Position numbers and translations under genes: made by a program. Below, piece after piece: positions 8,110-17,383 of a stretch of DNA of 61,830 bases (position 1 is its first letter; each line of letters begins with the position of its first letter). Source of the DNA: CAIWHR01 sp035541655 (lineage in GTDB: Bacteria; Pseudomonadota; Gammaproteobacteria; Burkholderiales; Casimicrobiaceae). Below the pieces are notes generated by a model. It was not told the DNA's origin and ran no database searches. It saw nothing but the letters and a program-made list of their open reading frames with translations. The DNA lies in the NCBI GenBank assembly GCA_035541655.1, contig DATKMY010000138.1, positions 1-61,830 of the forward strand, given 5' to 3'.

Positions 8110-9492
8110 ATGACGCCCAACGAAGCTCCCGCTCCCCTCACGATCGAACGGCCCCCGACAAGCGAGCCGCCCGAGGGCCGGCGCCGCCACCGGCTGTGGA
8201 TCGTTGCGCTTGTGCTGCTCGCGGCGGCCGGCGCCGGCTATTGGTACTGGTCGAGCCGAGTGGCCGAGCCCTCGGGGGCGGCGAAAGGCGGCCGCGGTGA
8301 CGCCTCGCGGCCTACGCCGGTCGTCGCGATGCCCGCCCGCAAGGGCAGCATCGATGTCTACCTGAACGCCCTCGGCACGGTGACGCCGCGCAACACGGTC
8401 ACGATCCGCTCGCGCGTCGACGGACAGCTGATGCAAGTCCTGTTCAAGGAGGGGCAGGTCGTCAAGGCCGGAGATCTGCTCGCCGAGATCGACCCTCGAC
8501 CCTTCCAGGTAATGCTCGAGCAGGCACAAGGCCAGACGGCGAAAGACCAGGCGCTGCTGCGCAACGCCCAGCTCGACCTCGAGCGTTACCGGACGCTGCT
8601 CGCGCAGGACTCGATCGCCAAGCAGCAGGTCGACACGCAGGAGTCGTTGGTGCGCCAAATGGAGGCCACGCTGGTCGCCGATCAGGCGGCGATCGACAGC
8701 GCGAAGCTGCAATTGACGTACTCGCGGGTGACCGCGCCGATCGCCGGCCGCGTCGGGTTGCGGCAGGTCGATCCGGGAAACATCGTGCACGCTTCCGACA
8801 CGAACGGAATCGTCGTCATCACCGAGCTCCAGCCGATCACGGTGCTCTATCCGATTCCCGAGGACAACGTCCAGCAGGTGCTCCAGCGCTTCGGCAGCGG
8901 GGAGCCGGTCGCGGTCGAGGCCTGGGATCGCGATCAGAAGGCCAAGCTCGCGACCGGCAAGCTCGTCACGATCGACAACCAGATCGACACGACGACCGGC
9001 ACCGTAAAGCTCCGCGCGGAATTCCCGAACACCAATCTCGCGCTCTTCCCCAACCAGTTCGTCAACGTGCGGATGCTCGTCCAGACTCTCAACGATGCCA
9101 CGCTCGTCCCCTCGGCGGCGATCCAGCGCGGCGCGCCCGGAACGTTCGTCTACGTCGTCAGGAGCGATCAGACGGTGACGGTGTCGACGGTCAAGCTCGG
9201 GCCGGTCCAGGGCGAGGTCACCGCGATCGCGAGCGGCGTGTCGCCGGGCGACCTCCTCGTCGTCGACGGTGCAGACAAGCTCAAGGAAGGCGCGAAGGTC
9301 GAGCTCACCACCAGCGAGGCGCGGGCCGCGCCCGCGGCGAAAGGGCGGCAACGCGGCGAGAGACCTCCGGGAGCGCCGCATTCCAAAGGCAACGGCCAGA
9401 CGTCTTCCGAAGCGACGTCGAAAGGCGACGGGCAGGGGTCTCCCGCGCCCGCCAAAGGCGACGGCCAGGCCGGCGCCAAGCAGGGCGGCTGA
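8110..9492 (+). CDS. mdtA: RND efflux periplasmic adaptor subunit (MdtA-like)
   Basis: The 460-residue membrane-fusion protein links the RND pump to the outer-membrane factor. It has an N-terminal anchor at about residues 26-48 (LWIVALVLLAAAGAGYWYW) and a lipoyl half-motif (SRVDGQLMQVLFKEGQVVKAGDLLAEIDPRPF, here in two pieces: SRVDGQLMQVLFKEG and QVVKAGDLLAEIDPRPF). An alpha-helical hairpin, the second lipoyl half (SRVTAPIAGRVGLRQVDPGN) and the beta-barrel region complete it. The last 50 or so residues are a low-complexity tail with three KG(N/D)GQ motifs, which is not typical of the family. It is the first gene of adaptor, RND, RND, outer-membrane factor, the mdtABC order. The Shine-Dalgarno is weak. 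The pump type is clear; drug substrates cannot be inferred. Confidence 0.92.
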   Translation: MTPNEAPAPLTIERPPTSEPPEGRRRHRLWIVALVLLAAAGAGYWYWSSRVAEPSGAAKGGRGDASRPTPVVAMPARKGSIDVYLNALGTVTPRNTVTIRSRVDGQLMQVLFKEGQVVKAGDLLAEIDPRPFQVMLEQAQGQTAKDQALLRNAQLDLERYRTLLAQDSIAKQQVDTQESLVRQMEATLVADQAAIDSAKLQLTYSRVTAPIAGRVGLRQVDPGNIVHASDTNGIVVITELQPITVLYPIPEDNVQQVLQRFGSGEPVAVEAWDRDQKAKLATGKLVTIDNQIDTTTGTVKLRAEFPNTNLALFPNQFVNVRMLVQTLNDATLVPSAAIQRGAPGTFVYVVRSDQTVTVSTVKLGPVQGEVTAIASGVSPGDLLVVDGADKLKEGAKVELTTSEARAAPAAKGRQRGERPPGAPHSKGNGQTSSEATSKGDGQGSPAPAKGDGQAGAKQGG

Positions 9493-9522
9493 GCGGATCG
9501 GCGCGACTCTCATCGCATTACG

Positions 9523-12500
9523 ATGAATCCGTCACGAGTATTCATCCTGCGCCCGGTAGCGACCACGCTGCTGATGGTCGCCGTGCTGCTCGCCGGCATC
9601 GTCGCGTACCGGGTGCTGCCGCTCTCGGCGCTGCCCGAGGTCGACTATCCGACGATCCAGGTGGTCACGCTCTACCCGGGCGCGAGCCCGGACGTGATGG
9701 CTTCATCGATCACGGCGCCGCTCGAGCGGCAGTTCGGACAGATGCCCGGGCTCAATCAGATGTCGTCGACGAGCTCCGGCGGCGCATCGGTGATCACGCT
9801 GCAGTTCAGCCTCGCGCTGTCGCTCGACGTAGCCGAGCAGGAGGTTCAGGCAGCGATCAACGCGTCGGGAAGCTTCCTCCCGACGGACCTCCCGAATCCG
9901 CCGATCTACAACAAGGTCAACCCCGCCGACACGCCGATCATCACGCTCGCTCTGACTTCGCAAACGCTGTCGCTGCCGAAGCTCGAGGATCTCGCCGACA
10001 CCCGGATCGCGCAGAAGATCTCGCAACTGCCCGGCGTGGGGCTCGTCAGCATCAGCGGCGGCCAGCGCCCCGCCGTGCGCATCCGCGTCAATCCCCGCGC
10101 GCTCGCCGCCTACGGGCTCGCGCTTGACGACGTGCGCACTGCTATCGGCAACGCCAACACCAACCAGGCGAAGGGGAGCTTCGACGGTCCCACTCGCGCG
10201 TCGACGATCGATGCGAACGACCAGCTCAAGTCGGCCGCCGAATACGAGCAGCTCATCATCGCGTACAAGAACGGGGCGCCGGTGCGCGTCGCCGACGTTG
10301 CCGACGCCGTCGAAGCGGCGGAGAATTCGCGGCTCGCCGCGTGGGGGAACACCACGCCGGCGATCATCCTCAACGTTCAGCGGCAGCCCGGGACGAACGT
10401 CATCGAGGTCGTCGACCGCGTGAAGGAGCTGCTGCCCCGGCTCAAGGCGTCGTTGCCGCCGGCCGTCGAGGTCAATCTGCTCACCGACCGCACGGTCACG
10501 ATCCGCTCGTCGGTCCACGACGTCCAGTTCGAGCTGCTGCTCGCCGTCGCGCTGGTCGTGATGGTGATCTTCCTGTTCCTGCGCAACCTCCCGGCCACTG
10601 CGATTCCGAGCGTCGCGGTACCGCTGTCGCTGGTCGGAACCTTCGGCGTCATCTACCTCGCCGGATTTTCGATCAACAACCTGACGCTGATGGCACTGAC
10701 CATAGCGACCGGCTTCGTCGTCGACGACGCGATCGTCGTGATCGAGAACATCGCGCGCTACATCGAGAAGGGCGAGAAGTCGCTCGACGCGGCACTCAAG
10801 GGCACCGAGCAGATCGCCTTCACGATCATCTCGCTGACGTTTTCGCTGATCGCGGTGCTGATCCCGCTGCTCTTCATGGGAGACGTGGTCGGGCGCCTCT
10901 TTCGCGAGTTCGCGATCACGCTGGCCGTGTCGATCCTCATCTCAGCCGTCGTCTCGCTGACGCTCACGCCGATGATGTGCGCGAAGCTCCTGCACCATAC
11001 GCCGCCCGACAAGCAGGGACGCTTCTACCGCTGGAGCGGCGAGATGTTCGACCGGATGATCGGCAGCTACGGGCGAATGCTCAACTGGGTGCTCGACCGG
11101 CAGGGCGCAACGCTCGTCGTCGCCGTGCTCACACTGGTGCTGACCGTCGTGCTCTACATCGTGATCCCGAAAGGCTTTTTCCCCATCCAGGACACCGGGG
11201 CGATCCAGGGCATATCGGAGGCGCCGCAGTCGATCTCGTTCGCGGCGATGTCCGAGCGCCAGCAGGCGCTCGCCAAGGTCGTTCTCGAGGATCCCGCCGT
11301 CGAGAGCCTTACGTCCTTCATCGGCGTCGACGGCACCAACACGACGCTGAACAGCGGCCGGATGCTGATCAATCTGAAGCCCCGCTCGGAGCGGAAGGCG
11401 AACGCGACGACGGTCATCCGCAGGCTGCAGCGCAAGCTCGCCAATGTCGATGGCATCGCGCTCTACATGCAGCCGATACAGGACCTTACGATCGAGACGC
11501 GCGTCTCCCGCACCCAGTACCAGTTCACCGTCGAGGACGTCGACTCGACGGAGCTCGCGACGTGGGTTCACCGGCTGATCGAGCGGCTCAAAGACGTGCC
11601 CGAGCTCGCGGACGTCGCGAGCGACCTCTCGGACAGCGGCCTGCAGGCTTACGTCGACTTCGACCGCACGACGGCGAGCCGCCTCGGGATCACGCCGGCG
11701 GTCATCGACAACGCGCTCTACAACGCGTTCGGACAGCGGCTGGTGTCGACGATTTTCACGCAATCGAACCAGTACCGCGTGGTGCTCGAAGTCAAGCCCG
11801 AGTTCCAGCGCGGCATCGCGGCCCTCAACGATCTCTACGTGACCTCGGCCGTCCCGAACCAGCCGCCGCAGCAGGTGCCGCTCTCGTCTATCGCCACGAT
11901 CGTCGAGCGCCCGGCCTCGCTCTCGATCAACCACATCGGCCAGTTCCCCGCCGCGACGGTGTCGTTCAACCTGGGGCCGGGCGCCTCGCTCGGCGACGCC
12001 GTCAAGGCGGTCGAGAAAGTGAAGGCCGAGCTCGGGATGCCGGCGAGCGTGCAGATCAACTTCCAGGGCGCGGCCAACGCCTTTCGCGCGTCGCTCTCGA
12101 ACGAGCTGTGGCTGATCCTTGCGGCGATCATCACGATGTACATCGTTCTCGGCGTTCTGTACGAGAGCTTCGTTCACCCGGTGACGATCCTGTCGACGCT
12201 GCCCTCCGCCGGCGTAGGCGCCCTGCTCGCGCTGATCGTCTCCGGCAACGACCTCTCGATCATCGCGATCATCGGGATCATTCTGCTGATCGGCATCGTC
12301 AAGAAGAACGCGATCATGATGATCGACTTCGCGCTCGACGCCGAGCGCGAGGAGAGCATGGCGCCGCGCGACGCGATCTTCCAGGCGTGCCTGCTGCGCT
12401 TTCGCCCGATCATGATGACGACGATGGCGGCCATCCTGGGTGCGTTGCCGCTGATGATCGGCTGGGGCGAAGGTTCCGAGTTGCGGCATCCGCTGGGGAT

Positions 12501-12660
12501 CACGATGGTCGGCGGCCTGCTCGTGTCGCAGGCGCTGACGCTGTTCACCACGCCCGTCATCTATCTGGCCTTCGACCGCCTCGCAAGGAGGACGAAGGAG
12601 CGAGCGGCGCGAGGCCGAAGGCCGAGCGAAGGCCCGAAGGGCGCGCCCGCGAGCGACTGA
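9523..12660 (+). CDS. mdtB: RND multidrug efflux permease, first subunit (MdtB-like)
   Basis: The 1045-residue inner-membrane proton-driven pump protein starts MNPSRVFILRPVATTLLMVA. It has the classic RND layout: TM1, a large periplasmic loop, TM2-7 with the proton-relay aspartates (FVVDDAIVVIEN near residue 405), a second periplasmic loop and TM8-12 (ILLIGIVKKNAIMMIDFA near 925). Its tandem position with a second RND gene of similar length matches MdtB/MdtC, which form a mixed trimer. The C-terminal tail (SEGPKGAPASD) is encoded by a short DNA repeat that recurs after mdtC. Confidence 0.93.
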   Translation: MNPSRVFILRPVATTLLMVAVLLAGIVAYRVLPLSALPEVDYPTIQVVTLYPGASPDVMASSITAPLERQFGQMPGLNQMSSTSSGGASVITLQFSLALSLDVAEQEVQAAINASGSFLPTDLPNPPIYNKVNPADTPIITLALTSQTLSLPKLEDLADTRIAQKISQLPGVGLVSISGGQRPAVRIRVNPRALAAYGLALDDVRTAIGNANTNQAKGSFDGPTRASTIDANDQLKSAAEYEQLIIAYKNGAPVRVADVADAVEAAENSRLAAWGNTTPAIILNVQRQPGTNVIEVVDRVKELLPRLKASLPPAVEVNLLTDRTVTIRSSVHDVQFELLLAVALVVMVIFLFLRNLPATAIPSVAVPLSLVGTFGVIYLAGFSINNLTLMALTIATGFVVDDAIVVIENIARYIEKGEKSLDAALKGTEQIAFTIISLTFSLIAVLIPLLFMGDVVGRLFREFAITLAVSILISAVVSLTLTPMMCAKLLHHTPPDKQGRFYRWSGEMFDRMIGSYGRMLNWVLDRQGATLVVAVLTLVLTVVLYIVIPKGFFPIQDTGAIQGISEAPQSISFAAMSERQQALAKVVLEDPAVESLTSFIGVDGTNTTLNSGRMLINLKPRSERKANATTVIRRLQRKLANVDGIALYMQPIQDLTIETRVSRTQYQFTVEDVDSTELATWVHRLIERLKDVPELADVASDLSDSGLQAYVDFDRTTASRLGITPAVIDNALYNAFGQRLVSTIFTQSNQYRVVLEVKPEFQRGIAALNDLYVTSAVPNQPPQQVPLSSIATIVERPASLSINHIGQFPAATVSFNLGPGASLGDAVKAVEKVKAELGMPASVQINFQGAANAFRASLSNELWLILAAIITMYIVLGVLYESFVHPVTILSTLPSAGVGALLALIVSGNDLSIIAIIGIILLIGIVKKNAIMMIDFALDAEREESMAPRDAIFQACLLRFRPIMMTTMAAILGALPLMIGWGEGSELRHPLGITMVGGLLVSQALTLFTTPVIYLAFDRLARRTKERAARGRRPSEGPKGAPASD

Positions 12661-12671
12661 GCGCGGCCGAC
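12603..12671 (+). repeat. short direct repeat, copy A (3' end of mdtB)
   Basis: About 69 bases covering the last codons of mdtB and the spacer to mdtC. They recur with a few changes at 15783-15854, after mdtC. The identical core is 22 bases (12623-12644), containing GAAGGCCCGAAGGGC. Confidence 0.75.
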
Positions 12672-12672
12672 G

Positions 12673-15600
12673 ATGATCAACCTCTCGCAACCGTTCATCG
12701 ACCGGCCGGTCGCGACGACGCTGCTGACCCTCGGCATCGCGCTCGCCGGCGCGATCGCATTCCGGCTGCTGCCGGTATCGCCGCTGCCGCAGGTCGACTA
12801 TCCGACGATCTCGGTGCAGGCGTCGCTGCCCGGCGCGAGCCCCGAAACGATGGCGGCGACCGTCGCGACGCCCCTCGAGCGATCGCTCGGGCGCATCGCC
12901 GGCATAACCGAGATGACGTCGTCGAGCTCGCTCGGGTCGACGCGCATCACGCTGCAGTTCGACCTTTCGCGCGACATCGACGGCGCGGCTCGCGACGTGC
13001 AGGCAGCGATCAACGCGGCGCGCAATTTGCTGCCGACGGGGCTCCCGAGCAATCCGACCTATCGCAAGGTCAATCCGGCCGACGCGCCGATCATGATCCT
13101 TACGCTCACCTCCGACACGATGACGCAGGGTCAGATGTACGACGCGGCCTCGACGATCATCGCCCAGAAGCTCTCGCAGCTCGAGGGCGTCGGGCAAGTC
13201 ACCGTCGGCGGCAGCTCGCTGCCCGCGGTGCGCGTCGAGCTGAACCCGCAGGCGCTCAACAAGTACGGCATCGCGCTGGAAGACGTCCGGACCGTGCTCG
13301 CGTCAGCCAACGCGAATCGCCCCAAGGGCCTCCTTGAAGACGGCGACCGCTACTGGCAGATCTACGCGAACGACCAGGCGAAAACCGCGGCCGAATACCT
13401 CCCGCTCATCGTCGCCTATCGCAACGGCAGCGCGGTGCGACTGCCCGACGTAGGCGACGTCGTCGATTCGGTGCAGGACCTGCGCAACGCCGGCATGGCC
13501 AACGGCAAGCCGTCGGTGCTCGTCATCATCAACCGCCAGCCGAACGCCAACATCATCGACACCGTCGATCGCATCAACGCGATGCTGCCGTCGCTGCGGG
13601 CGTCGATCCCGGGCGCGATCAATCTCCAGCCGGCGATGGAGCGCACGGCGACGATCCGCGCCAGCCTCCGCGACGTGGGGCGCGCGCTGACGATCGCGAT
13701 CATTCTCGTGATCCTGGTCGTCTATCTGTTCCTGCGCAACGGGCGGGCGACCGCGATACCGGGTGTCGCGGTGCCGGTCTCGCTGATCGGCACGTTCGCC
13801 GCCATGTACATCGCCGGCTTCTCGATCAACAACTTCACGCTGATGGCGCTCACCATCGCCACCGGCTTCGTCGTCGACGACGCGATCGTCGTGCTCGAGA
13901 ACACGTCGCGCCACATCGAGGACGGCATGCCGCCGTTCAAGGCCGCGCTGCAGGGTGCACGTGAAGTGGGCTTCACCGTGCTGTCGATGAGCCTGTCGCT
14001 GATCGCGGTGTTCATTCCGATCCTCGCGATGGGGGGGATCGTCGGGCGCCTCTTCCGCGAGTTCGCCGTGACGCTGTCGGTCGCGATCCTGATCTCGCTC
14101 GTCATATCGCTCACGACCACGCCGATGATGTGCGCGCGCCTGCTGCGCCCCGCCCGAGAGCGCAAGTCGACCCGCATCGGCCGCTGGAGCGAGAGCATGT
14201 ACCAGTCAATGATCGACGCGTACGGCCGCGCGCTCGCCTGGGGGCTCCGTCACGGTGTCGTCGTCATGCTGGTCCTGCTCGCGACTGTGTGTCTCAACGT
14301 CTATCTCTACATCGTCATCCCGAAGGGATTCTTTCCGCAGCAGGACACCGGGCGCCTGATCGGCAGCATCCAGGCCGACCAGAGCATCTCGTTCCAGGCG
14401 ATGCGCCAGAAGCTCGCGGACTTCATGACGATCATCGTCAGCGATCCGGCCGTGGACAACGTTGTCGGCTTCACCGGCGGCGCGCAGCGCAACTCCGGGT
14501 TCATGTTCATCGCGCTGAAGCCGATCGGGCAACGCAAGGAAACGGTCGACCAGGTGATCGCGAAGTTGCGCGTCAAGCTCGCGAAGGAGCCGGGCGCGAA
14601 CCTCTTCCTGCAACCGGTACAGGACATCCGCGTCGGCGGCCGCCAGGCGAACGCGCAGTGGCAGTACACGCTCCAGGCCGACGACCTCGCGGAGCTGCGC
14701 GCGTGGGAGCCGAAGATCAGGGCGGGCCTCGCCAACCTCCCGGAGCTCGCCGACGTCAACACCGACGCGCAGGACAAGGGATTGCAAACGACGCTCACGA
14801 TCGACCGCGACGCGGCGATGCGCCTCGGCGTGACGCCGAAGGCGATCGACACGACGCTGAACGATCTCTTCGGCCAGCGGCAGGTGTCGACGATCTACGC
14901 GCTGCTCAACCAGAACCACGTCGTGATGGAGGCGGCTCCACAGTACTGGCAATCGCCGGAGACGCTGAACAGCGTCTACGTGAGCACCGCGACCGGCGCG
15001 CAGGTTCCGCTGTCCGCGTTCGCGAAGTACGCGCCGACGAACACCCCGCTCGGCGTCAACCACCAGGGCCAATTCGTCGCCTCGACGATTTCGTTCAATC
15101 TCGCGCCCAACGTCTCGCTGTCCCAGGCGACGCGCGCCGTCGAAGACGAGCTCGCGCGGCAGGGTGTTCCCGATACGGTCCGCGGGTCGTTCCAGGGCAC
15201 GGCGCGCGTGTTCCAGGCCTCGCTCGCGAGCCAGCCGTGGCTGATCCTGCTCGCGCTGATAACCCTGTACATCGTGCTCGGCGTTCTCTATGAGAGCTAT
15301 GTCCACCCGATCACGATCCTGTCGACGCTTCCGTCCGCGGGCGTCGGCGCGCTGCTCGCACTGATGCTGTTCCGCACCGATTTCACGATCATCGCGTTCA
15401 TCGGAGTGATCCTGCTGATCGGCATCGTCAAGAAGAACGCGATCATGATGGTCGACTTTGCGCTCGAGGTGGAGCGCACGCGGCAGTTGAGCACGCGCGA
15501 CGCGATCTACGAAGCTTGCCTGCTGCGGTTCCGGCCCATCCTCATGACGACGATGGCGGCCATCCTCGGCGCGCTGCCGCTCGCGCTCGGTGCCGGCGAC

Positions 15601-15780
15601 GGCGCGGAAATGCGCCAGCCACTCGGCATCGCGATCGTCGGCGGACTGCTGGTGAGCCAGATGCTGACGCTGTTCACGACACCCGTCGTCTATCTCTATC
15701 TCGACCGCTTCCGGCTGTGGGCGACGCGTGCGCGTGCCACGCGCGGGCGCGACGGACTCGCGCCGGCGGGGGCCGAATGA
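12673..15780 (+). CDS. mdtC: RND multidrug efflux permease, second subunit (MdtC-like)
   Basis: 1035 residues, starting MINLSQPFIDRPVATTLLTL, 12 bases after mdtB. It has the same RND architecture, with FVVDDAIVVLENTSRHIEDG near residue 405 and LLIGIVKKNAIMMVDFALEV near 920. It diverges from the first copy across both periplasmic loops, as expected for the MdtB/MdtC heteromeric pair. The stop codon overlaps the start of a 41-codon frame (ATGA), which in turn overlaps the outer-membrane factor gene. Confidence 0.93.
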   Translation: MINLSQPFIDRPVATTLLTLGIALAGAIAFRLLPVSPLPQVDYPTISVQASLPGASPETMAATVATPLERSLGRIAGITEMTSSSSLGSTRITLQFDLSRDIDGAARDVQAAINAARNLLPTGLPSNPTYRKVNPADAPIMILTLTSDTMTQGQMYDAASTIIAQKLSQLEGVGQVTVGGSSLPAVRVELNPQALNKYGIALEDVRTVLASANANRPKGLLEDGDRYWQIYANDQAKTAAEYLPLIVAYRNGSAVRLPDVGDVVDSVQDLRNAGMANGKPSVLVIINRQPNANIIDTVDRINAMLPSLRASIPGAINLQPAMERTATIRASLRDVGRALTIAIILVILVVYLFLRNGRATAIPGVAVPVSLIGTFAAMYIAGFSINNFTLMALTIATGFVVDDAIVVLENTSRHIEDGMPPFKAALQGAREVGFTVLSMSLSLIAVFIPILAMGGIVGRLFREFAVTLSVAILISLVISLTTTPMMCARLLRPARERKSTRIGRWSESMYQSMIDAYGRALAWGLRHGVVVMLVLLATVCLNVYLYIVIPKGFFPQQDTGRLIGSIQADQSISFQAMRQKLADFMTIIVSDPAVDNVVGFTGGAQRNSGFMFIALKPIGQRKETVDQVIAKLRVKLAKEPGANLFLQPVQDIRVGGRQANAQWQYTLQADDLAELRAWEPKIRAGLANLPELADVNTDAQDKGLQTTLTIDRDAAMRLGVTPKAIDTTLNDLFGQRQVSTIYALLNQNHVVMEAAPQYWQSPETLNSVYVSTATGAQVPLSAFAKYAPTNTPLGVNHQGQFVASTISFNLAPNVSLSQATRAVEDELARQGVPDTVRGSFQGTARVFQASLASQPWLILLALITLYIVLGVLYESYVHPITILSTLPSAGVGALLALMLFRTDFTIIAFIGVILLIGIVKKNAIMMVDFALEVERTRQLSTRDAIYEACLLRFRPILMTTMAAILGALPLALGAGDGAEMRQPLGIAIVGGLLVSQMLTLFTTPVVYLYLDRFRLWATRARATRGRDGLAPAGAE

Positions 15781-15902
15781 GCGCGCGGCGCGAGACCGCG
15801 GGTCGAGCGAAGGCCCGAAGGGCGCCTCCGCGCGCGATTGAGAGGGCGGCCGACAACTCGGTGCTCGAAGAGTCAGAGACCGCCGTGGAGGCCGCCGAAT
15901 GA
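15777..15902 (+). CDS. putative 41-residue coupled ORF between mdtC and the outer-membrane factor
   Basis: The frame starts with ATG overlapping the mdtC stop (ATGA at 15777-15780) and stops within the first codons of the outer-membrane factor (15900-15902). It is Arg/Ala-rich at first, where it reads through the DNA repeat, and acidic at the end (NSVLEESETAVEAAE). I know no family. It may only serve to keep ribosomes moving between the two large genes. Confidence 0.35.
   Translation: MSARRETAGRAKARRAPPRAIERAADNSVLEESETAVEAAE
15783..15854 (+). repeat. short direct repeat, copy B (after mdtC)
   Basis: Matches 12603-12671 over about 70 bases, with an identical core at 15804-15825 and the same ending GGCGGCCGAC versus GCGCGGCCGAC. 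In the frame equivalent to copy A it would read SEGPKGASARD and a stop, but it lies outside the mdtC frame. Confidence 0.75.
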
Positions 15903-17383
15903 TGCGAACGACGACGAGTAGCCTTGCCGCGGTCGTTGCCGCGCGCGCCGCCGGCGCGCTCGCCGTTGCAGCGCTCGTCGCCGGCTGCATGGTCGGACCC
16001 GATTACGAGCGGCCGACCGCCCCGACTCCGCCGGCGTACAAGGAGAGCGAAGGCTGGAAGCGCGCGGAGCCGCGCGACGATGCGCCCCGCGGCGAATGGT
16101 GGGTCGCGTTCGGCGATCCCGAGCTCGACGCGCTGGTCCGGCAGGTCGACGTGTCGAATCAGACGATCCAGGCTGCCGAGGCCCAGGTGCGCTTCGCCCG
16201 CGCAGCGGTCCAGGCGGCACGGGCCGGACTCCTGCCCACGGTGACCGGGAATGTCACGGCGCTACGAAGCTCGCGCAGCTCCGGCGGCGGCAGCGGCAGC
16301 ACCGCGAACGGAAGCAGCACCGGGGGCGGGCCGCTCAACAGCTACAACGCCGCGCTCGATCTGAGCTGGGAGCTCGACCTCTGGGGCAAGGTGCGCCGCG
16401 GCGTCGAGGCGGCCGAAACAAGCGCGCAGGCGAGCGCCGCCGACCTTGCCGCGGCACGCCTGTCCGCACAAGCGACGCTCGCGCAGACCTACCTGCTGCT
16501 GCGCGTGCAGGACGCGCAGGTCCAGCTGCTCGAGGACACCGTCGCCGCCTACGGCAAGGCCCTCACGCTCACGCGCAACCAGTACAACGCAGGCGTCGCG
16601 GCGCGCGGCGACGTCGCTCAGGCCGAGTCGCAGCTGAACTCGACGCAAGCGCAGGTTTACGACGCGAAGGTCACGCGCGGACAGCTCGAGCACGCGATCG
16701 CCGTGCTCGTCGGCAAGCCGCCCGCAGACCTGACGATCGCGCCGCGCAGCGTCGTCGCTCGCTTCCCCGCGATTCCGCCGGAGCTCCCGTCGGAATTGCT
16801 CGAACGCCGCCCCGACATCGCCGGCGCCGAACGGCGCGTCGCGAGTGCGAACGCAGAGATCGGCGTCGCGCAAGCCGCTTACTATCCGTCGCTCTCGCTC
16901 TCGGCGACAGGCGGCGTGCAAAGCTCCGCGCTGGGCGACCTGGTCTCGCTCCCCGCCCGCTACTGGGCACTCGGCGCCTCTCTCGCGCAGACGATCTTCG
17001 ATGCCGGTCTGCGCGACGCACAGAAAGCACAGGCGGTCGCGACCTACGATCAGACCGTCGCGATCTATCGCTCGACGGTCCTCACCGGCTTTCAGGAAGT
17101 CGAAGACAACCTGATCGCGCTCGCGCTGCTCGAGCGGGAGGCCGCCGTGCAGGACGACGCGGTCAAGGCTTCACGCGAGGCGGCCACGATTGCGGTAAAC
17201 CAGTACAAGGCGGGAACGGCGAATTACCTCGCCGTCATCGTGCTGCAAGCGGCGGAATTGAACAACGAGCGGACGGCGCTGGGAATCCTGGGACGCCGCC
17301 TGGCCGCGAGCGTCGGGCTTGTCAAGGCGCTGGGTGGCGGCTGGAGCGCCGCTTCGCTCGCCGAAGCCTCCGCGAGCAACTAG
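15899..17383 (+). CDS. outer-membrane efflux lipoprotein, NodT/TolC superfamily
   Basis: The 494-residue outer-membrane channel of the tripartite pump has a lipoprotein signal peptide with lipobox LVAGC near residue 37, followed by MVGPDYERP, the standard opening of NodT-type factors. Two outer-membrane-efflux domains follow, with the helical-barrel repeats (NQYNAGVAARGDVAQAESQL; NQYKAGTANYLAVIVLQ). Co-directional with mdtABC and coupled through the small ORF, so it very likely works with MdtABC. The stop codon shares the four bases CTAG with the stop of the convergent Sel1 gene. Confidence 0.92.
   Translation: MMRTTTSSLAAVVAARAAGALAVAALVAGCMVGPDYERPTAPTPPAYKESEGWKRAEPRDDAPRGEWWVAFGDPELDALVRQVDVSNQTIQAAEAQVRFARAAVQAARAGLLPTVTGNVTALRSSRSSGGGSGSTANGSSTGGGPLNSYNAALDLSWELDLWGKVRRGVEAAETSAQASAADLAAARLSAQATLAQTYLLLRVQDAQVQLLEDTVAAYGKALTLTRNQYNAGVAARGDVAQAESQLNSTQAQVYDAKVTRGQLEHAIAVLVGKPPADLTIAPRSVVARFPAIPPELPSELLERRPDIAGAERRVASANAEIGVAQAAYYPSLSLSATGGVQSSALGDLVSLPARYWALGASLAQTIFDAGLRDAQKAQAVATYDQTVAIYRSTVLTGFQEVEDNLIALALLEREAAVQDDAVKASREAATIAVNQYKAGTANYLAVIVLQAAELNNERTALGILGRRLAASVGLVKALGGGWSAASLAEASASN

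Noticed and set aside
10942..13197. A 751-residue minus-strand open frame antisense to mdtB/mdtC
   Set aside because: Composition is dominated by Arg, Asp, Glu and His with no domain; it is the antisense shadow of the RND genes.
10341..13337. A 998-residue open frame on the plus strand overlapping mdtB
   Set aside because: It is Arg/Asp/His-rich and low in hydrophobic residues, runs in the wrong frame across mdtB and into mdtC, and matches the codon shadow expected in GC-rich DNA.
14206..15990. A 594-residue minus-strand open frame antisense to mdtC
   Set aside because: Same shadow composition, no recognisable domain, and it crosses the mdtC/outer-membrane-factor junction.
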